A stretch of 64,000 bases of DNA, taken from positions 69,501 to 133,500 of the forward strand of contig NZ_PVEP01000004.1 of NCBI RefSeq assembly GCF_002973535.1, read 5' to 3'. The first letter of the stretch is position 1, and the number at the start of each line of letters is the position of its first letter. The notes below the pieces were generated by a model. It saw nothing but the letters and a program-made list of their open reading frames with translations, did no database searches and was not told where the DNA came from. Positions 14,818-25,403 of this stretch are shown here, one piece after another. A program made the translations under genes and the position numbers. This DNA is from Albidovulum denitrificans (GTDB lineage Bacteria; Pseudomonadota; Alphaproteobacteria; Rhodobacterales; Rhodobacteraceae).

Positions 14818-17764
14818 GCCAAGCGACCGCCCCCGCATCTTCGCGCTGCCGCCCGGCGCGGAATTTCCGCGCGAGGTGGTGCGCGGGCTGACCGGCCGAC
14901 TGGCGGACGCGCCGCCCGAGGCGATGGCCCGCGTCACGCTTTACCTCAACACCGGGCGGATGCTGCGCGCCGTGCGGGCGGCGTTCGCGGACCGGAAGGC
15001 ACATTTCCTGCCGCGCCTTCGCCTTGTCTCGGACCTCGCGCTTGACCCGGTGCCGGGGCTGCCCCTGCCCGAGGCGCCACTTTCGCGCCGGTTCGCGTTG
15101 ATGCAGCTGGTCGGCGCCAAGCTTAAATCCGAGGGGGAGACCGGGTCGGGCGTGCGCGCCTTCGACCTTGCCGACAGCCTCGCCCGCCTGCTGGAAGAGA
15201 TGCAGGGCGAAGGCGCTTTGCCCGAGGCCTTCAACGACCCCGATCTTGCCGCCGACCACGCCCGGCACTGGGAACGCAGCCTCGCCTTCCTCAGGATCGT
15301 CACCGCTTATCTGTCCGATGAGGACCACCCCGACGCCGAAGGCCGGCGCAGGCGGGTGGTGGCCTGGCTGGCGGAACGCTGGCGGTCCGATCCGCCGCCG
15401 GGGCCGGTTCTGGTGGCCGGATCGACCGGTTCGCGCGGGACGACGCTTGCCTTCATGCAGGCCGTGGCAAGGCTGCCCCAAGGGGCGGTGATCCTGCCGG
15501 GCTTTGACTTCGATCTGCCCGAAAATGGCTGGAAAAGTCTCGATTCCGGCACCTTCCCGACCGAGGACCATCCGCAGTATCGCTACCGGGCCTTGCTGCG
15601 GTCGCTCGACCTTGCGCCACGCGACGTGGCGCCGTGGCAGGCAGAGACCGCGCCCGACCCGGCGCGCAACCGCGTCGTTTCCCTTGCCCTGCGCCCTGCC
15701 CCGGTGACCGACCGCTGGCTGGCGGAAGGGCCGCAGCTTGGCGACCTGACCGCGGCGATGACAGGCGCCAGCGTGCTTCATGCGCAGGACGCACGAGAGG
15801 AGGCGGTCGCCATCGCGCTGATCCTGCGCGAGGCGGTCGAACATGGGCGACGCGCGCAGCTGATCTCCCCCGACCGGGTGCTGACCCGGCGTGTCACCGC
15901 CGCGCTGGACCGCTGGGGGCTGATCCCGGATGACAGCGCCGGGCGGCCGCTGATCCAGTCCGCCGCGGGCCGCTTTTTGCGGCAGACGGCTGCGCTGGCC
16001 GTGCGACGGGCCGAGCCGCAGGACGTGCTGGCGGTTCTGAAGCATCCGCTGACAGCGACGGGGGGGGCGGATCGCGGCCGGCATCTTCTGTTCACCCGCG
16101 ATCTTGAGCTTCGGATGCGGGGCAAGGGGCTGTTGCTGGACGATCCGGCGGCGGTTCGGAGCTGGGCGGAGCGTTTCGAGGATCCGCATCGGGTGGAGTG
16201 GATCGACTGGCTGCTGCCCCTGATTGCGCCGGAAAAGCCCGCCGGTGAGCAGCCGCTGGGCGACTGGATCGCCCGGCATCTCGCCTTGGCCGAGGCCATC
16301 TCTGCTGGCCCGTGGGGGCGCGCCGGGGAGAGCGAGTTGTGGCGCGAAGAGGCGGGGGAGACCGCGCGTCGGCGCATGGATACGCTTGCCGCCAGCGCAG
16401 GTGAGGCGCCGGATATGGGCGGGTTTGACTATCTTGGCCTGCTCGATTCCAGTCTCTCGGACGGCACGATCCGGCAAAGCGACGCCGCCCACCCCCTGAT
16501 CGCCATCCGCGGCACGCTTGAGGCGCGCGTTCTTGGCGCCGATCTTGTCGTCCTTGCGGGGTTGAACGAAGGCATCTGGCCCGCCGCGCCGGAACCGGAC
16601 CCGTGGCTGTCACGGCAGATGCGGCATCGCCTTGGCCTTTTGTCGCCGGAACGCCAGATCGGTCTTTCGGCCCATGACTTCCAGCAGGCCGCCGGTGCGG
16701 CGCAGGTCGTGTTCAGCCGCGCGCTCAGGGACGATGAAAGCGAAACGGTGCCATCGCGTTGGCTGTCGCGGCTGTCGAGCCTGATGAAGGGCTTGCCGGA
16801 CCAGTCCGGGCCGACAGCATGGGACGGGATGGTGGCGCGGGGGGCCGAATGGCTTGCACGCGCCCGTTTGGCGGAGGCGCCGGAGGCCGCGCACCGGATG
16901 CCCCCCGCCCGTCGCCCCGCCCCACGCCCGCCGGTTGAAAGCCGCCCGAAAGAACTGCCCGTCACCGACATCACGACGCTGATCCGCGATCCCTATGCGA
17001 TCTATGCCAAGCGCATCCTGCGGCTTCGCCCGCTGGAGCCGATCGCACAACGGCCGGACGGGCGGTTGCGGGGGATCGTCCTGCACAGGATCATGGAGCG
17101 ATTCATCAAGGAGCGGTCCGGTCCCGAGGAGATCGGCGCAGCGCTTGGGCGGCTGCGCGGCATCGCCCGGTCGGTGATCGACGCACAGGTGCCGTGGCCG
17201 GGCGCACGGATACTGTATCTGGCGAAACTTGACCGGATCGCGGGCGGGTTCCTTGCGGATGAGGCCGCCCGCGCCGCCGCCGGGCGTGCGCTTGTGATCG
17301 AGGATCGGGGCGAAATTGGCCTGGACAGGGTCGATTTCAAGCTCACCGCCCGGCCGGACCGGATTGATCTGCTGACCGACGGCCGGGTGCATATCTACGA
17401 TTACAAAAGCGGCCAGGTCCCCAGCGTCAAGCAACAGGAACATTTCGACAAACAGTTGCGGCTTGAGGCCGCGATGGCGGAGCGCGGGGCCTTCGCGGCA
17501 CTTGACTGCGTCGATGTTGCCGGGGCGACGCATATCGCGCTTGGCTCCGGCGCGGGGGAGCACTCGGCCCGGCTGACGCCAGAGATCATCGACGCCAGCT
17601 GGGACGGGCTGCTGCGTCTGATCGCAACCTATATGCGGCGCGAGACCGGCTATACGGCGCGGCGCGCGGTTTTCGAGGCGCGGATTGCAGGGGACTACGA
17701 CCACCTCGCCCGCGCCGGGGAGTGGGAGATGAGCGATCCGTCCGCGCCGGAGGATGTCGGATGA
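14810..17764 (+). CDS. addB: Double-strand break repair protein AddB
   Basis: A 984-aa subunit of the AddAB helicase-nuclease, which processes double-strand ends for RecA. This is the alphaproteobacterial type: I see no intact Walker A box near the N terminus, so it probably does not unwind DNA itself, while the C-terminal RecB-like nuclease domain has the catalytic YDYKSG motif (about residue 865) preceded by KLTARPDRID. The mid-region LAGLNEGIWPAAPEPDPW is conserved in AddB. No iron-sulfur cysteine cluster is evident. It overlaps addA by 4 bases (ATGA). Confidence 0.95.
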   Translation: MFKPSDRPRIFALPPGAEFPREVVRGLTGRLADAPPEAMARVTLYLNTGRMLRAVRAAFADRKAHFLPRLRLVSDLALDPVPGLPLPEAPLSRRFALMQLVGAKLKSEGETGSGVRAFDLADSLARLLEEMQGEGALPEAFNDPDLAADHARHWERSLAFLRIVTAYLSDEDHPDAEGRRRRVVAWLAERWRSDPPPGPVLVAGSTGSRGTTLAFMQAVARLPQGAVILPGFDFDLPENGWKSLDSGTFPTEDHPQYRYRALLRSLDLAPRDVAPWQAETAPDPARNRVVSLALRPAPVTDRWLAEGPQLGDLTAAMTGASVLHAQDAREEAVAIALILREAVEHGRRAQLISPDRVLTRRVTAALDRWGLIPDDSAGRPLIQSAAGRFLRQTAALAVRRAEPQDVLAVLKHPLTATGGADRGRHLLFTRDLELRMRGKGLLLDDPAAVRSWAERFEDPHRVEWIDWLLPLIAPEKPAGEQPLGDWIARHLALAEAISAGPWGRAGESELWREEAGETARRRMDTLAASAGEAPDMGGFDYLGLLDSSLSDGTIRQSDAAHPLIAIRGTLEARVLGADLVVLAGLNEGIWPAAPEPDPWLSRQMRHRLGLLSPERQIGLSAHDFQQAAGAAQVVFSRALRDDESETVPSRWLSRLSSLMKGLPDQSGPTAWDGMVARGAEWLARARLAEAPEAAHRMPPARRPAPRPPVESRPKELPVTDITTLIRDPYAIYAKRILRLRPLEPIAQRPDGRLRGIVLHRIMERFIKERSGPEEIGAALGRLRGIARSVIDAQVPWPGARILYLAKLDRIAGGFLADEAARAAAGRALVIEDRGEIGLDRVDFKLTARPDRIDLLTDGRVHIYDYKSGQVPSVKQQEHFDKQLRLEAAMAERGAFAALDCVDVAGATHIALGSGAGEHSARLTPEIIDASWDGLLRLIATYMRRETGYTARRAVFEARIAGDYDHLARAGEWEMSDPSAPEDVG

Positions 17765-20700
17765 CGAAAGACCTTGCCAGCCTGCGTCAGATCGAGGCGG
17801 CAGACCCCGCCGGGTCGGTCTGGCTGTCGGCCAATGCCGGGTCGGGCAAGACGCGGGTGTTGATCGACCGGGTTGCGCGGCTGCTTCTGGGCGGGACGGA
17901 ACCGCAACGCATCCTGTGCCTGACCTATACCAAGGCCGCCGCGACGGAGATGCAGAACCGGCTTTTCGCCCGGCTGGGCGGCTGGACCATGCTGCCCGAC
18001 GCGCCGCTGCGGGAAGAACTGGGCAAGCTTGGCATCGAAGGGGCGATGACCGAGGCGATGTTGCGTCAGGCCCGGCGTCTTTTCGCCAAGGCCATCGACA
18101 CGCCCGGCGGGCTGAAGATCCAGACGATCCATTCCTTCTGCGCCGGGCTTCTGCGGCGCTTTCCAATCGAGGCGCGGATTTCGCCGAACTTCACGGAACT
18201 GGACGACCGTTCGGCGCGGATGCTGCGGGAAGAGATCATTGACCAGATCGCCTCTGGCCCGGATGCCAGGGTTCTGGATGCCGTGGCGGGGCTTGTGTCC
18301 GGCATGGAGTTTGGGCCGCTGGCGGCTGAAATCGGCCGGAATAGTGACGCTTTTTCCCGCCCCGTTGACCTTGACGCCTGCCTCAATCTTTTTGGCCTGC
18401 CGCCCGGCTTTGATGAGGGCGCACTGCTGTCCGAGGTGTTTCTTGGGGGGGAGGACGCGCTTTTCGCGGCGATGATCCCGCTTTTGCGGGGCGGCGGCAC
18501 GAAGGATCAGGAGCTTGCGGACTGTCTTGACCAGGTGCGCGGTCAGCCACGGGGCCTTGCGTCCCTTGTGGCACTGGAAGGCAAGTTGCTTTTCGGCAAA
18601 GGCGCGAAGGCCGGGCCGTTCACTGCCAAGATCGACAATATCCCGAACAAGCCGATGAGAACGGGGCCTTGCGCGCCCCATATGCCCGCTTTCGAAGCGC
18701 TGATGCTACGGGTAGAGGCCGCGCGCCCGCGACGTATCGCGCTTGCCGCCGCCCGTCGCAGCGCTGCGTTGCATGCCTTTGCCGGGGTCTTCCTGCCGCT
18801 TTATGAGGCGCACAAGGCGGCGCGCGGCTGGCTCGATTTCGACGATCTGATCCGGCGAAGCGCGGAACTGCTCTCTGACCGGGATGTCGCCGCCTGGGTG
18901 CTTTACCGGCTGGATGGCGGCATCGACCACATCCTTGTCGATGAGGCGCAGGACACCAGCCCGGCGCAATGGCAGGTGATCGAAAGCCTTGCAGAGGAAT
19001 TCACCGCCGGTCTTGGCGTGCGCGAGGTCGAACGGACGATCTTCGTCGTCGGCGACAGGAAGCAGTCCATCTATTCCTTCCAGGGCGCCGATCTTGACGT
19101 CGTCGATGACATGCGGCGGCAATTCGCGGAACGGTTCCGGGCCGCGAACCTGTCGTTTCAGCCGCTTGAACTGGAACATTCCTTCCGCTCGGCCGATGCG
19201 ATCCTGCGGGTGGTCGATCTGACCTTTGACGAAAGGGTTCAGCGGGGCGTCGGCGGGGCGATGCGCCATGTTGCCTATCACGGGCAGATGGCCGGGCGGG
19301 TCGACCTTTGGCCGCTGGTGCCGAAGACGGTGGCGCCCGAGGCCGAGGACTGGACCGATCCGAAGGACCTGCTGAGCGAGGACCACCACATCGTCCTTCT
19401 GGCGCGCCGGATCGCGGGCGAGATTCGGCGGATGATCGACGCAGGGACGGTGATCGAGACGAAGGACGGGCCGCGCCCGGTGCATGAGGGTGACTTCCTC
19501 ATCCTCGTGCAGCGGCGCTCGGAGATGTTCCACCAGATCATCCGCGCCTGCAAGGATGCGCGGCTTGAGATTGCGGGCGCCGACCGGCTGAAGCTTGGCG
19601 CAGAGCTTGCGGTGCGCGACCTGACCGCGCTTCTGGGTTTCCTTGCGCTGCCCGAGGACGATCTGTCGCTGGCCGCCGTCCTACGCTCACCCCTTTTCGG
19701 GTTGAGCGAGGGGGAGCTTTACGCCCTTGCCCAGCCGCGCGAGCGGGGGGAGTTCCTGTGGAACGCCCTGACCCGGCAGGCCGAAACCTTTCCCGGTCCC
19801 GTTGCGCTTCTGAAGGACCTGCGCGACCGGGCGGATTTCCTGCGGCCCTATGAGCTGATCGAACGGATGTTGACGCGGCATCAGGGGCGCAAGAGGTTCA
19901 TCGGCCGTCTGGGGCCGGAGGCCGAGGACGGAATCGACGTGTTCCTGGCGCAGGCGCTGGCCTATGAACGCGCGAATATCCCCAGCCTGACCGGGTTTTT
20001 GGCCTGGTTAGACACGGATGATGTCGATGTGAAGCGGCGCCCCGATTCCGCCCGGCACGCGATCCGGGTGATGACGGTCCATGGTGCGAAGGGGCTTGAG
20101 GCGCCGATCGTCATCCTGCCCGACACCGCCGAGCGGCGCGATGAGATCCGGGCAGAGGTGCTGATCCGCGACGGGGCGGCGGTCTGGAAAACCGGGGCCG
20201 ACGAAAGCCCGGCGCAGATGACCGCGCTTTACGATGAGGTGAAGCGGCGCCAGCGGGAAGAACGGATGCGGCTTCTCTACGTCGCGATGACGCGGGCGGA
20301 GCGCTGGCTGATCGTCTGCGGCGCGGGGGAGCCGTCTTCGGATGGCGAAAGCTGGTACGACCTCGTGCGCGACGGGCTGGAAAAGGCCGGGGCAGGGGAT
20401 GTCAGCCCGCCTGCGTTCGATGGCGCGCCGGTGCAGCGCCATGAAAGCGGCATCTGGCCCGCGGCGGCGGCGGCCGACCCGGTGGCGGAGGGGGTCGCGC
20501 CCGCCGCCTTGCCCGATTGGGTCCGCGCGCGGCCCGCGACGCATCCCGCGCCCGAAAAGCCGCTGTCCCCCTCCCAGCTCGGCGGCGCCAAGGCCATCGG
20601 GGGGGAGGAGGGCGACGATCCCGACCGCGCCATGCTGCGCGGGACGGTGTTGCACAGGCTTCTTGAGGTGCTGCCCGGCTGGCCCGAGGCGGATGCGGGC

Positions 20701-21153
20701 GAACTGCTGGCCGCGATCCGGCGCGAAAGCGAGGAGAGGGCAGCGGTCACGGTGGGCGAGGAGGAATACGGCGATCTTCTTGCCTCTGCCCGCGCGATTC
20801 TGGCGGGGCCGGGACTGACCGCGCCTGATGGCGAGGCGCTCCTGGAGGTGGAGGTCAGCGGCGCGCTGCCGGAGCTTGGCGGGCGCATGGTTCACGGCAG
20901 CATCGACCGGCTGATCGTGGAAGATGCCCGCATCCTCGCCATCGACTACAAGTCGAACGCGACGGTCCCGGAACGGCCAGAACAGGTGCCAGAGGGGATA
21001 TTGCGGCAGATGGGCGCCTATGCGGCCCTTCTGGCGCAGATCTACCCCGACCGCCGGATCGAAACCGCGATCCTCTGGACGGCCACCGGCACGCTGATGG
21101 CGCTTCCGCCCGATATGGTGCGGGCGGCCCTTGCCGCAACCCCTATCCCTTGA
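17761..21153 (+). CDS. addA: Double-strand break repair helicase AddA
   Basis: An 1130-aa UvrD/Rep-family helicase-nuclease. Walker A ANAGSGKT lies at residues 24-31, [13 protein letters not shown] follows as motif Ia, Walker B with [14 protein letters not shown] around 395-410, motif [18 protein letters not shown], and motif [18 protein letters not shown] and [13 protein letters not shown]. The C-terminal nuclease motif is AIDYKSN (about residue 1060). The ATG at 17761 is preferred over 17722, which lies in addB and lacks conserved sequence. Confidence 0.96.
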   Translation: MTKDLASLRQIEAADPAGSVWLSANAGSGKTRVLIDRVARLLLGGTEPQRILCLTYTKAAATEMQNRLFARLGGWTMLPDAPLREELGKLGIEGAMTEAMLRQARRLFAKAIDTPGGLKIQTIHSFCAGLLRRFPIEARISPNFTELDDRSARMLREEIIDQIASGPDARVLDAVAGLVSGMEFGPLAAEIGRNSDAFSRPVDLDACLNLFGLPPGFDEGALLSEVFLGGEDALFAAMIPLLRGGGTKDQELADCLDQVRGQPRGLASLVALEGKLLFGKGAKAGPFTAKIDNIPNKPMRTGPCAPHMPAFEALMLRVEAARPRRIALAAARRSAALHAFAGVFLPLYEAHKAARGWLDFDDLIRRSAELLSDRDVAAWVLYRLDGGIDHILVDEAQDTSPAQWQVIESLAEEFTAGLGVREVERTIFVVGDRKQSIYSFQGADLDVVDDMRRQFAERFRAANLSFQPLELEHSFRSADAILRVVDLTFDERVQRGVGGAMRHVAYHGQMAGRVDLWPLVPKTVAPEAEDWTDPKDLLSEDHHIVLLARRIAGEIRRMIDAGTVIETKDGPRPVHEGDFLILVQRRSEMFHQIIRACKDARLEIAGADRLKLGAELAVRDLTALLGFLALPEDDLSLAAVLRSPLFGLSEGELYALAQPRERGEFLWNALTRQAETFPGPVALLKDLRDRADFLRPYELIERMLTRHQGRKRFIGRLGPEAEDGIDVFLAQALAYERANIPSLTGFLAWLDTDDVDVKRRPDSARHAIRVMTVHGAKGLEAPIVILPDTAERRDEIRAEVLIRDGAAVWKTGADESPAQMTALYDEVKRRQREERMRLLYVAMTRAERWLIVCGAGEPSSDGESWYDLVRDGLEKAGAGDVSPPAFDGAPVQRHESGIWPAAAAADPVAEGVAPAALPDWVRARPATHPAPEKPLSPSQLGGAKAIGGEEGDDPDRAMLRGTVLHRLLEVLPGWPEADAGELLAAIRRESEERAAVTVGEEEYGDLLASARAILAGPGLTAPDGEALLEVEVSGALPELGGRMVHGSIDRLIVEDARILAIDYKSNATVPERPEQVPEGILRQMGAYAALLAQIYPDRRIETAILWTATGTLMALPPDMVRAALAATPIP

Positions 21154-21208
21154 CGTTCCGGGGCCGCGCTCCTACGTTTCGCTCAACCCTTTCCTATGGA
21201 GATGTCCC

Positions 21209-21529
21209 ATGTCCACCGTCGCCGTCACCGACGCCAATTTCGATGCCGAAGTCCGCAACTCTGAAATCCCCGTCGTGGTCGATTTCTGGGCCGAATGGTG
21301 CGGCCCCTGCAAGCAGATCGGCCCCGCGCTGGAAGAGCTTTCGTCCGAGCTTGCCGGCAAGGTGAAGATCGCCAAGGTCAATGTGGACGAAAACCCCGAT
21401 CTTCCGGCGCAGTTCGGCGTGCGCGGCATTCCGGCGCTGTTCATGTTCAAGGACGGCCAGGTCGTTTCGAACAAGGTCGGCGCCGCGCCCAAGGCCGCAC
21501 TTCAGAACTGGATCGAATCGTCGATCTGA
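21209..21529 (+). CDS. trxA: Thioredoxin
   Basis: A 106-aa cytosolic thioredoxin with the active site WCGPCK (Cys31/Cys34), the buried Asp25 in VVDFWAEW, and the cis-proline loop GIPALFMF. It supplies electrons to ribonucleotide reductase, methionine sulfoxide reductase and others. TGGAGA precedes the ATG; the upstream in-frame start at 21131 lies inside addA. The addA-trxA neighbourhood is common in Rhodobacterales. Transcription stops at the hairpin 21553-21578. Confidence 0.97.
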   Translation: MSTVAVTDANFDAEVRNSEIPVVVDFWAEWCGPCKQIGPALEELSSELAGKVKIAKVNVDENPDLPAQFGVRGIPALFMFKDGQVVSNKVGAAPKAALQNWIESSI

Positions 21530-21552
21530 CCGGCCGCACGCCGGGGAACAGG

Positions 21553-21578
21553 GGGCGCCTTCGGGCGCCCTTTTTCTT
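21553..21578 (+). terminator. Rho-independent terminator after trxA
   Basis: GGGCGCC, a TTCG loop and GGCGCCC form a perfect 7-bp stem followed directly by TTTTTCTT: the clearest intrinsic terminator in the window. It separates the divL-like-to-trxA unit from hslVU. Confidence 0.92.
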
Positions 21579-21638
21579 GCAAGGTTGCGGGCGCCGGGAA
21601 GCGCCGCCATATAGAACCGGAGAAAACGGAGGCAGGAT

Positions 21639-22196
21639 ATGGCGGACGATACGTTCCCCGGCTGGCATGGCACCACGATCATCGGCGTGCGACGCGGCGG
21701 TGAGGTCGTGGTCGCGGGCGACGGGCAGGTCAGCCTTGGGCAGACCGTCATCAAGGGAACCGCGCGCAAGGTGCGCCGCATCAGTCCGGGCGGGCGCGAC
21801 GTCGTCGTCGGCTTTGCCGGATCGACCGCCGATGCCTTCACCCTGCTGGAACGGCTTGAGAAAAAGCTTGAGGCCGCACCGGGGCAGCTTGTGCGCGCCT
21901 GTGTCGAGCTTGCGAAGGACTGGCGCACCGACAAGTATCTGCAAAAGCTTGAGGCGATGCTGATCGTCACCGACGGCACCACGCTTCTGGTCGTGACCGG
22001 CGCGGGCGACGTGCTTGAGCCGGAGCATGACGTGGCCGCCATCGGCTCGGGCGGGAACTTTGCCCTGTCGGCGGCGCGCGGGTTGATGGAAACGGACCTG
22101 TCGGCCGAGGACATCGCGCGCAAGGCGATGGCGATTGCCGCCGATATCTGCGTCTACACCAATGGCAACCTGACGGTGGAAACCATCAAGGCCTGA
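21639..22196 (+). CDS. hslV: ATP-dependent protease subunit HslV
   Basis: A 185-aa proteasome-like peptidase. The N-terminal propeptide is [11 protein letters not shown] and the mature chain would start at the nucleophile Thr12 of [21 protein letters not shown] and [14 protein letters not shown] are the conserved HslV blocks. It forms the HslUV protease with the ATPase encoded 30 bases downstream, degrading misfolded and heat-shock-related proteins. Confidence 0.97.
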   Translation: MADDTFPGWHGTTIIGVRRGGEVVVAGDGQVSLGQTVIKGTARKVRRISPGGRDVVVGFAGSTADAFTLLERLEKKLEAAPGQLVRACVELAKDWRTDKYLQKLEAMLIVTDGTTLLVVTGAGDVLEPEHDVAAIGSGGNFALSAARGLMETDLSAEDIARKAMAIAADICVYTNGNLTVETIKA

Positions 22197-22226
22197 CAGG
22201 CCCGGCCCGCCTTTTACGGAGACCAC

Positions 22227-23528
22227 ATGACCAACCTCACCCCCCGCGAGATCGTATCGGAGCTTGACCGCTTCATCATCGGGCAGTCGGACGCCAAGCG
22301 CGCGGTCGCCGTCGCGCTGCGCAACCGCTGGCGGCGCAAGCAGCTTGCCGACGATATCCGCGATGAGGTCTATCCGAAGAACATCCTGATGATCGGCCCG
22401 ACCGGCGTCGGCAAGACGGAGATTTCGCGGCGTCTGGCCAAGCTGGCCCGCGCGCCCTTCATCAAGGTGGAGGCGACGAAATTCACCGAGGTCGGCTATG
22501 TCGGCCGCGATGTCGAACAGATCGTCCGCGACCTGGCCGACGCGGCCATCGTCGAAACCCGCGAAAGGATGCGCGAGGAGGTGAAGGCCCGCGCCCACAC
22601 GGCGGCTGAAGAGCGTGTGATCGAGGCCTTAGCAGGCACCGACGCGCGTGAAGCCACGCGCGAGATGTTCCGCAAGCGTCTGAAATCGGGGGAGCTTGAC
22701 GACCATGTTGTCGAGCTGGAAATCGCCGATGCCCCGCCGCAGATGCCGATGATGGAGCTTCCGGGCCAGCAGGGCATGGGGATGATGAATCTCGGCGATC
22801 TGTTCGGCAAGGCCTTTGGCGGGCGGCGGGTGCGCAAGAAGATGACCGTCGCCGACAGCTATGAGGTGCTGATCCAGGAAGAGGCCGACAAGCTTCTGGA
22901 CGACGAAACGGTGAAGCAGGCCGCACTTGAGGCGGTGCAGGAAAACGGCATCGTCTTCATCGACGAGATCGACAAGGTCTGCGCCCGCGCCGAAACGCGC
23001 GGCGCCGATGTCAGCCGCGAAGGGGTGCAGCGCGATCTGCTGCCGCTGATCGAAGGCACGACGGTCAGCACCAAATACGGGCCGGTCAAGACCGACCATA
23101 TCCTCTTCATCGCGTCGGGCGCCTTCCACATCGCCAAGCCCTCGGACCTCTTGCCCGAATTGCAGGGCCGTCTGCCGATCCGGGTGGAGCTGCGCGCGCT
23201 GACGGAAGAGGATTTCGTCCGCATCCTGACCGAAACCGACAATGCGTTGACGCTGCAATATACCGCCCTGATGGGGACGGAGGAGGTGACCGTCAGCTTC
23301 GAAAAGGACGGCATCGCCGCGCTGGCCCGGATCGCCGCCGAGGTGAACCGGAGCGTGGAGAATATCGGCGCGCGGCGGCTTTATACCGTGATGGAACGGG
23401 TGTTCGAGGATCTGTCCTTCACCGCGCCCGACCGGGGCGGCGAAACCGTCACCGTCGATGCCGCCTTCGTGGACAAGCATCTTGGCAATCTGTCAGCTTC
23501 GGCGGATCTGAGCCGCTATATCCTCTGA
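22227..23528 (+). CDS. hslU: ATP-dependent protease ATPase subunit HslU
   Basis: A 433-aa AAA+ unfoldase of the HslUV protease. Walker A GPTGVGKT is at residues 57-64, [14 protein letters not shown] contains the substrate pore loop, Walker B is [14 protein letters not shown], and sensor 2 lies in the region [15 protein letters not shown]. The protein ends with the LSRYIL tail that inserts into HslV. CGGAGA precedes the ATG. Confidence 0.97.
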   Translation: MTNLTPREIVSELDRFIIGQSDAKRAVAVALRNRWRRKQLADDIRDEVYPKNILMIGPTGVGKTEISRRLAKLARAPFIKVEATKFTEVGYVGRDVEQIVRDLADAAIVETRERMREEVKARAHTAAEERVIEALAGTDAREATREMFRKRLKSGELDDHVVELEIADAPPQMPMMELPGQQGMGMMNLGDLFGKAFGGRRVRKKMTVADSYEVLIQEEADKLLDDETVKQAALEAVQENGIVFIDEIDKVCARAETRGADVSREGVQRDLLPLIEGTTVSTKYGPVKTDHILFIASGAFHIAKPSDLLPELQGRLPIRVELRALTEEDFVRILTETDNALTLQYTALMGTEEVTVSFEKDGIAALARIAAEVNRSVENIGARRLYTVMERVFEDLSFTAPDRGGETVTVDAAFVDKHLGNLSASADLSRYIL

Positions 23529-23562
23529 CGGGACTGACCGGGCGGGGGGGCGTTTGACCAAA

Positions 23563-23651
23563 GCGTTTCGGGTTTGCGTAAAGAAAGTAAGTATCAGAAT
23601 TCGAACGAAATAAGTTCAAATTCTGATTCAGTGCAAACCCGAAATGCTATA
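23563..23651. repeat. 89-bp nested-palindrome repeat, copy 2 (inverted)
   Basis: Same 89-bp element as at 5850 and 43827, in the opposite orientation. Its central palindrome reads ATCAGAATTCGAACGAAA on the plus strand. It fills the gap between hslU and the DUF900 gene and ends 39 bases before the latter's start codon. Confidence 0.92.
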
Positions 23652-23690
23652 CTCTCGCCGCAGGGAACGAACGGGGGATGTCGGGCGGCA

Positions 23691-24800
23691 ATGGCGCGTT
23701 ATCTGGTGTTGGTCTTCGTGATCTTCGGCCTGACCGCCTGCGCGCCGCGCGGGCGGATGGTCGTCGATCCCTCGGCGGCCCGGGTCGGCACCGTGGAACG
23801 TCTCTATATCGGCACAACGCGCAGTCCTGATCCCGAAACCGGCGATCCGTTCGGCAGCGGGCGAAGCGGTGTCACCCGCTACCTTCAGCTTGACGTTTCG
23901 GTCCCGCCAGAACGTAAACCGGGTCAGATCACCTGGCCGTCAAAGCGGGGGCCGGCGCAGCCCGCGACCGACTTCCTCGCCACGGGTGAAACCCTCTATG
24001 CGGCGCCCGCCGACTTCCGCGCCGCGCTGCGCCGCGACCTGCCGCCGCAGCGCGAGGCCATCGTCTTCGTTCACGGGTTCAACAACAACTTCCCCGAAGG
24101 GGCCTACCGGCTGGCGCAGATCGGTCATGACCTCGATATCAAGGCGGCGCTGGTGCATTATTCGTGGCCCTCGCGCGCCCATCCGCTTGGCTATGCCTAT
24201 GACCGGGACAGCGCGCTGTTCGCCCGCGACGGGCTTGAGGATCTGTTGCATCAGGTGGAAGCGGCGGGCGCGCGGCGGATCACCGTCGTGGCGCATTCGA
24301 TGGGCGCCGCGCTGACCATGGAAACGCTGCGACAGATCGCGATTGCCCGCGACACGGGGCTGAAATCGAAGATCGCCGGGGTGGTTCTGGTGTCCCCCGA
24401 CGTCGATATCGACGTCTTTCGCGCGCAGGCGGACCGGATCGGACGGCTGCCTGAGCCGTTCGTGATCTTCACCTCCAAGCGCGACCGGGCGCTTCAGCTT
24501 GCCGCGCGGCTGTCGGGGCAGAAGGAGCGGCTGGGCAATATCAAGGACATTGGCGTGCTGTCCGACCTGAAGGTGACCTTCCTCGACACCACGGCATTTT
24601 CCACCGGCGCGGGGCATTTCAACCTGGGTGATTCGCCGTCCCTGATCTCCATCCTCGGGCGGTTGCCCGACATCGACCGCGCCTTTGCGGGCGATCCGAC
24701 CGGGCGGACCGGCTTTTTGCCCGGCGCGATCCTGACCGTGCGCAGCGCGACGGAGATCGTGCTGTCCCCGGTCACGGCGCTGGCCGGTGGGACGAATTAG
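23691..24800 (+). CDS. DUF900 alpha/beta-hydrolase lipoprotein
   Basis: A 369-aa alpha/beta hydrolase of the DUF900 family (COG4782). A short signal peptide ends in the lipobox LTAC (Cys17), so the protein is probably a lipoprotein facing the periplasm. The oxyanion region is FVHGFNNNF (127-134) and the nucleophile elbow is AHSMG with Ser203; a late His in GAGHFNLGD could complete the triad. The substrate is unknown. The ATG at 23691 was chosen for the signal peptide; the frame upstream to 23574 is the repeat element. The 3' end stops 3 bases short of the converging smr gene. Confidence 0.85.
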   Translation: MARYLVLVFVIFGLTACAPRGRMVVDPSAARVGTVERLYIGTTRSPDPETGDPFGSGRSGVTRYLQLDVSVPPERKPGQITWPSKRGPAQPATDFLATGETLYAAPADFRAALRRDLPPQREAIVFVHGFNNNFPEGAYRLAQIGHDLDIKAALVHYSWPSRAHPLGYAYDRDSALFARDGLEDLLHQVEAAGARRITVVAHSMGAALTMETLRQIAIARDTGLKSKIAGVVLVSPDVDIDVFRAQADRIGRLPEPFVIFTSKRDRALQLAARLSGQKERLGNIKDIGVLSDLKVTFLDTTAFSTGAGHFNLGDSPSLISILGRLPDIDRAFAGDPTGRTGFLPGAILTVRSATEIVLSPVTALAGGTN

Positions 24801-24803
24801 GGT

Positions 24804-25403
24804 CTATTTCGGCCGCCGAAGGTAGACGTAATAGGCGCCCATGCCACCGTGTTTCGCATGTGCCGTGGCGATTTGCTGAACGATGCCGGACAGCGGCGCG
24901 CTGTGAAGCCAGTGCGGCACCTGATGGCGAAGCGCGCCAAGCCGCTGCGGGATCGGCCCGTGATCTTCCGACCGCTTGCCCTTGCCGGTGATGACAAGGA
25001 TCAACCGGCAGCCCGCGTTCTGCGCCCTGAGGACAAAGCCGATCAGGGCGGGATGCGCCTCGGCCAGGGTCATGCCGTGCAGGTCGATGCGCGCCTCGGG
25101 CCGGGTCTTGCCACGGACCATCTGGCGATAGACGCCGTGGTCCATCCGCAGGGGATGCACGGCGACGGTCTGGTCTATGGCGGGTTGAAGCGAGACCTTC
25201 GTTGCGCCCCGTCCCTTCGGGCGGGCGGGGGTAACGAAGGCAGCGAAAAGGTCGCCTTCGGCGCGCTGCGGTGGTGACACGGGTCCGGGCTTCGGGACAT
25301 CCGCCTTCGCGACCGGGCGGCGGTGCAGCGGGGTGGCGGTTGCGGTGACGCGCCGCCACAGCTCCTCCTCATCCGCGCTGATACCCTTGCGCTTGCGGCT
25401 CAT
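24804..25403 (-). CDS. Smr/MutS2-type domain protein
   Basis: A 199-aa protein with a disordered, basic N-terminal half and a C-terminal Smr domain. The domain hallmark DLHGMT is at residues 107-112, followed by ILVITGKGKRS and the C-terminal GGMGAYYVYLR. Stand-alone Smr proteins of the YdaL/SmrA type are nicking endonucleases or ribosome-rescue-related RNases; which applies here is unclear. The start overlaps the mltA stop as ATGA, placing it last in a Tim44-mltA-smr operon. Confidence 0.88.
   Translation of the reverse strand: MSRKRKGISADEEELWRRVTATATPLHRRPVAKADVPKPGPVSPPQRAEGDLFAAFVTPARPKGRGATKVSLQPAIDQTVAVHPLRMDHGVYRQMVRGKTRPEARIDLHGMTLAEAHPALIGFVLRAQNAGCRLILVITGKGKRSEDHGPIPQRLGALRHQVPHWLHSAPLSGIVQQIATAHAKHGGMGAYYVYLRRPK

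Noticed and set aside
14681-16492. 603-aa open frame antisense to addB
   Set aside because: Shadow frame from codon bias; no conserved motif.
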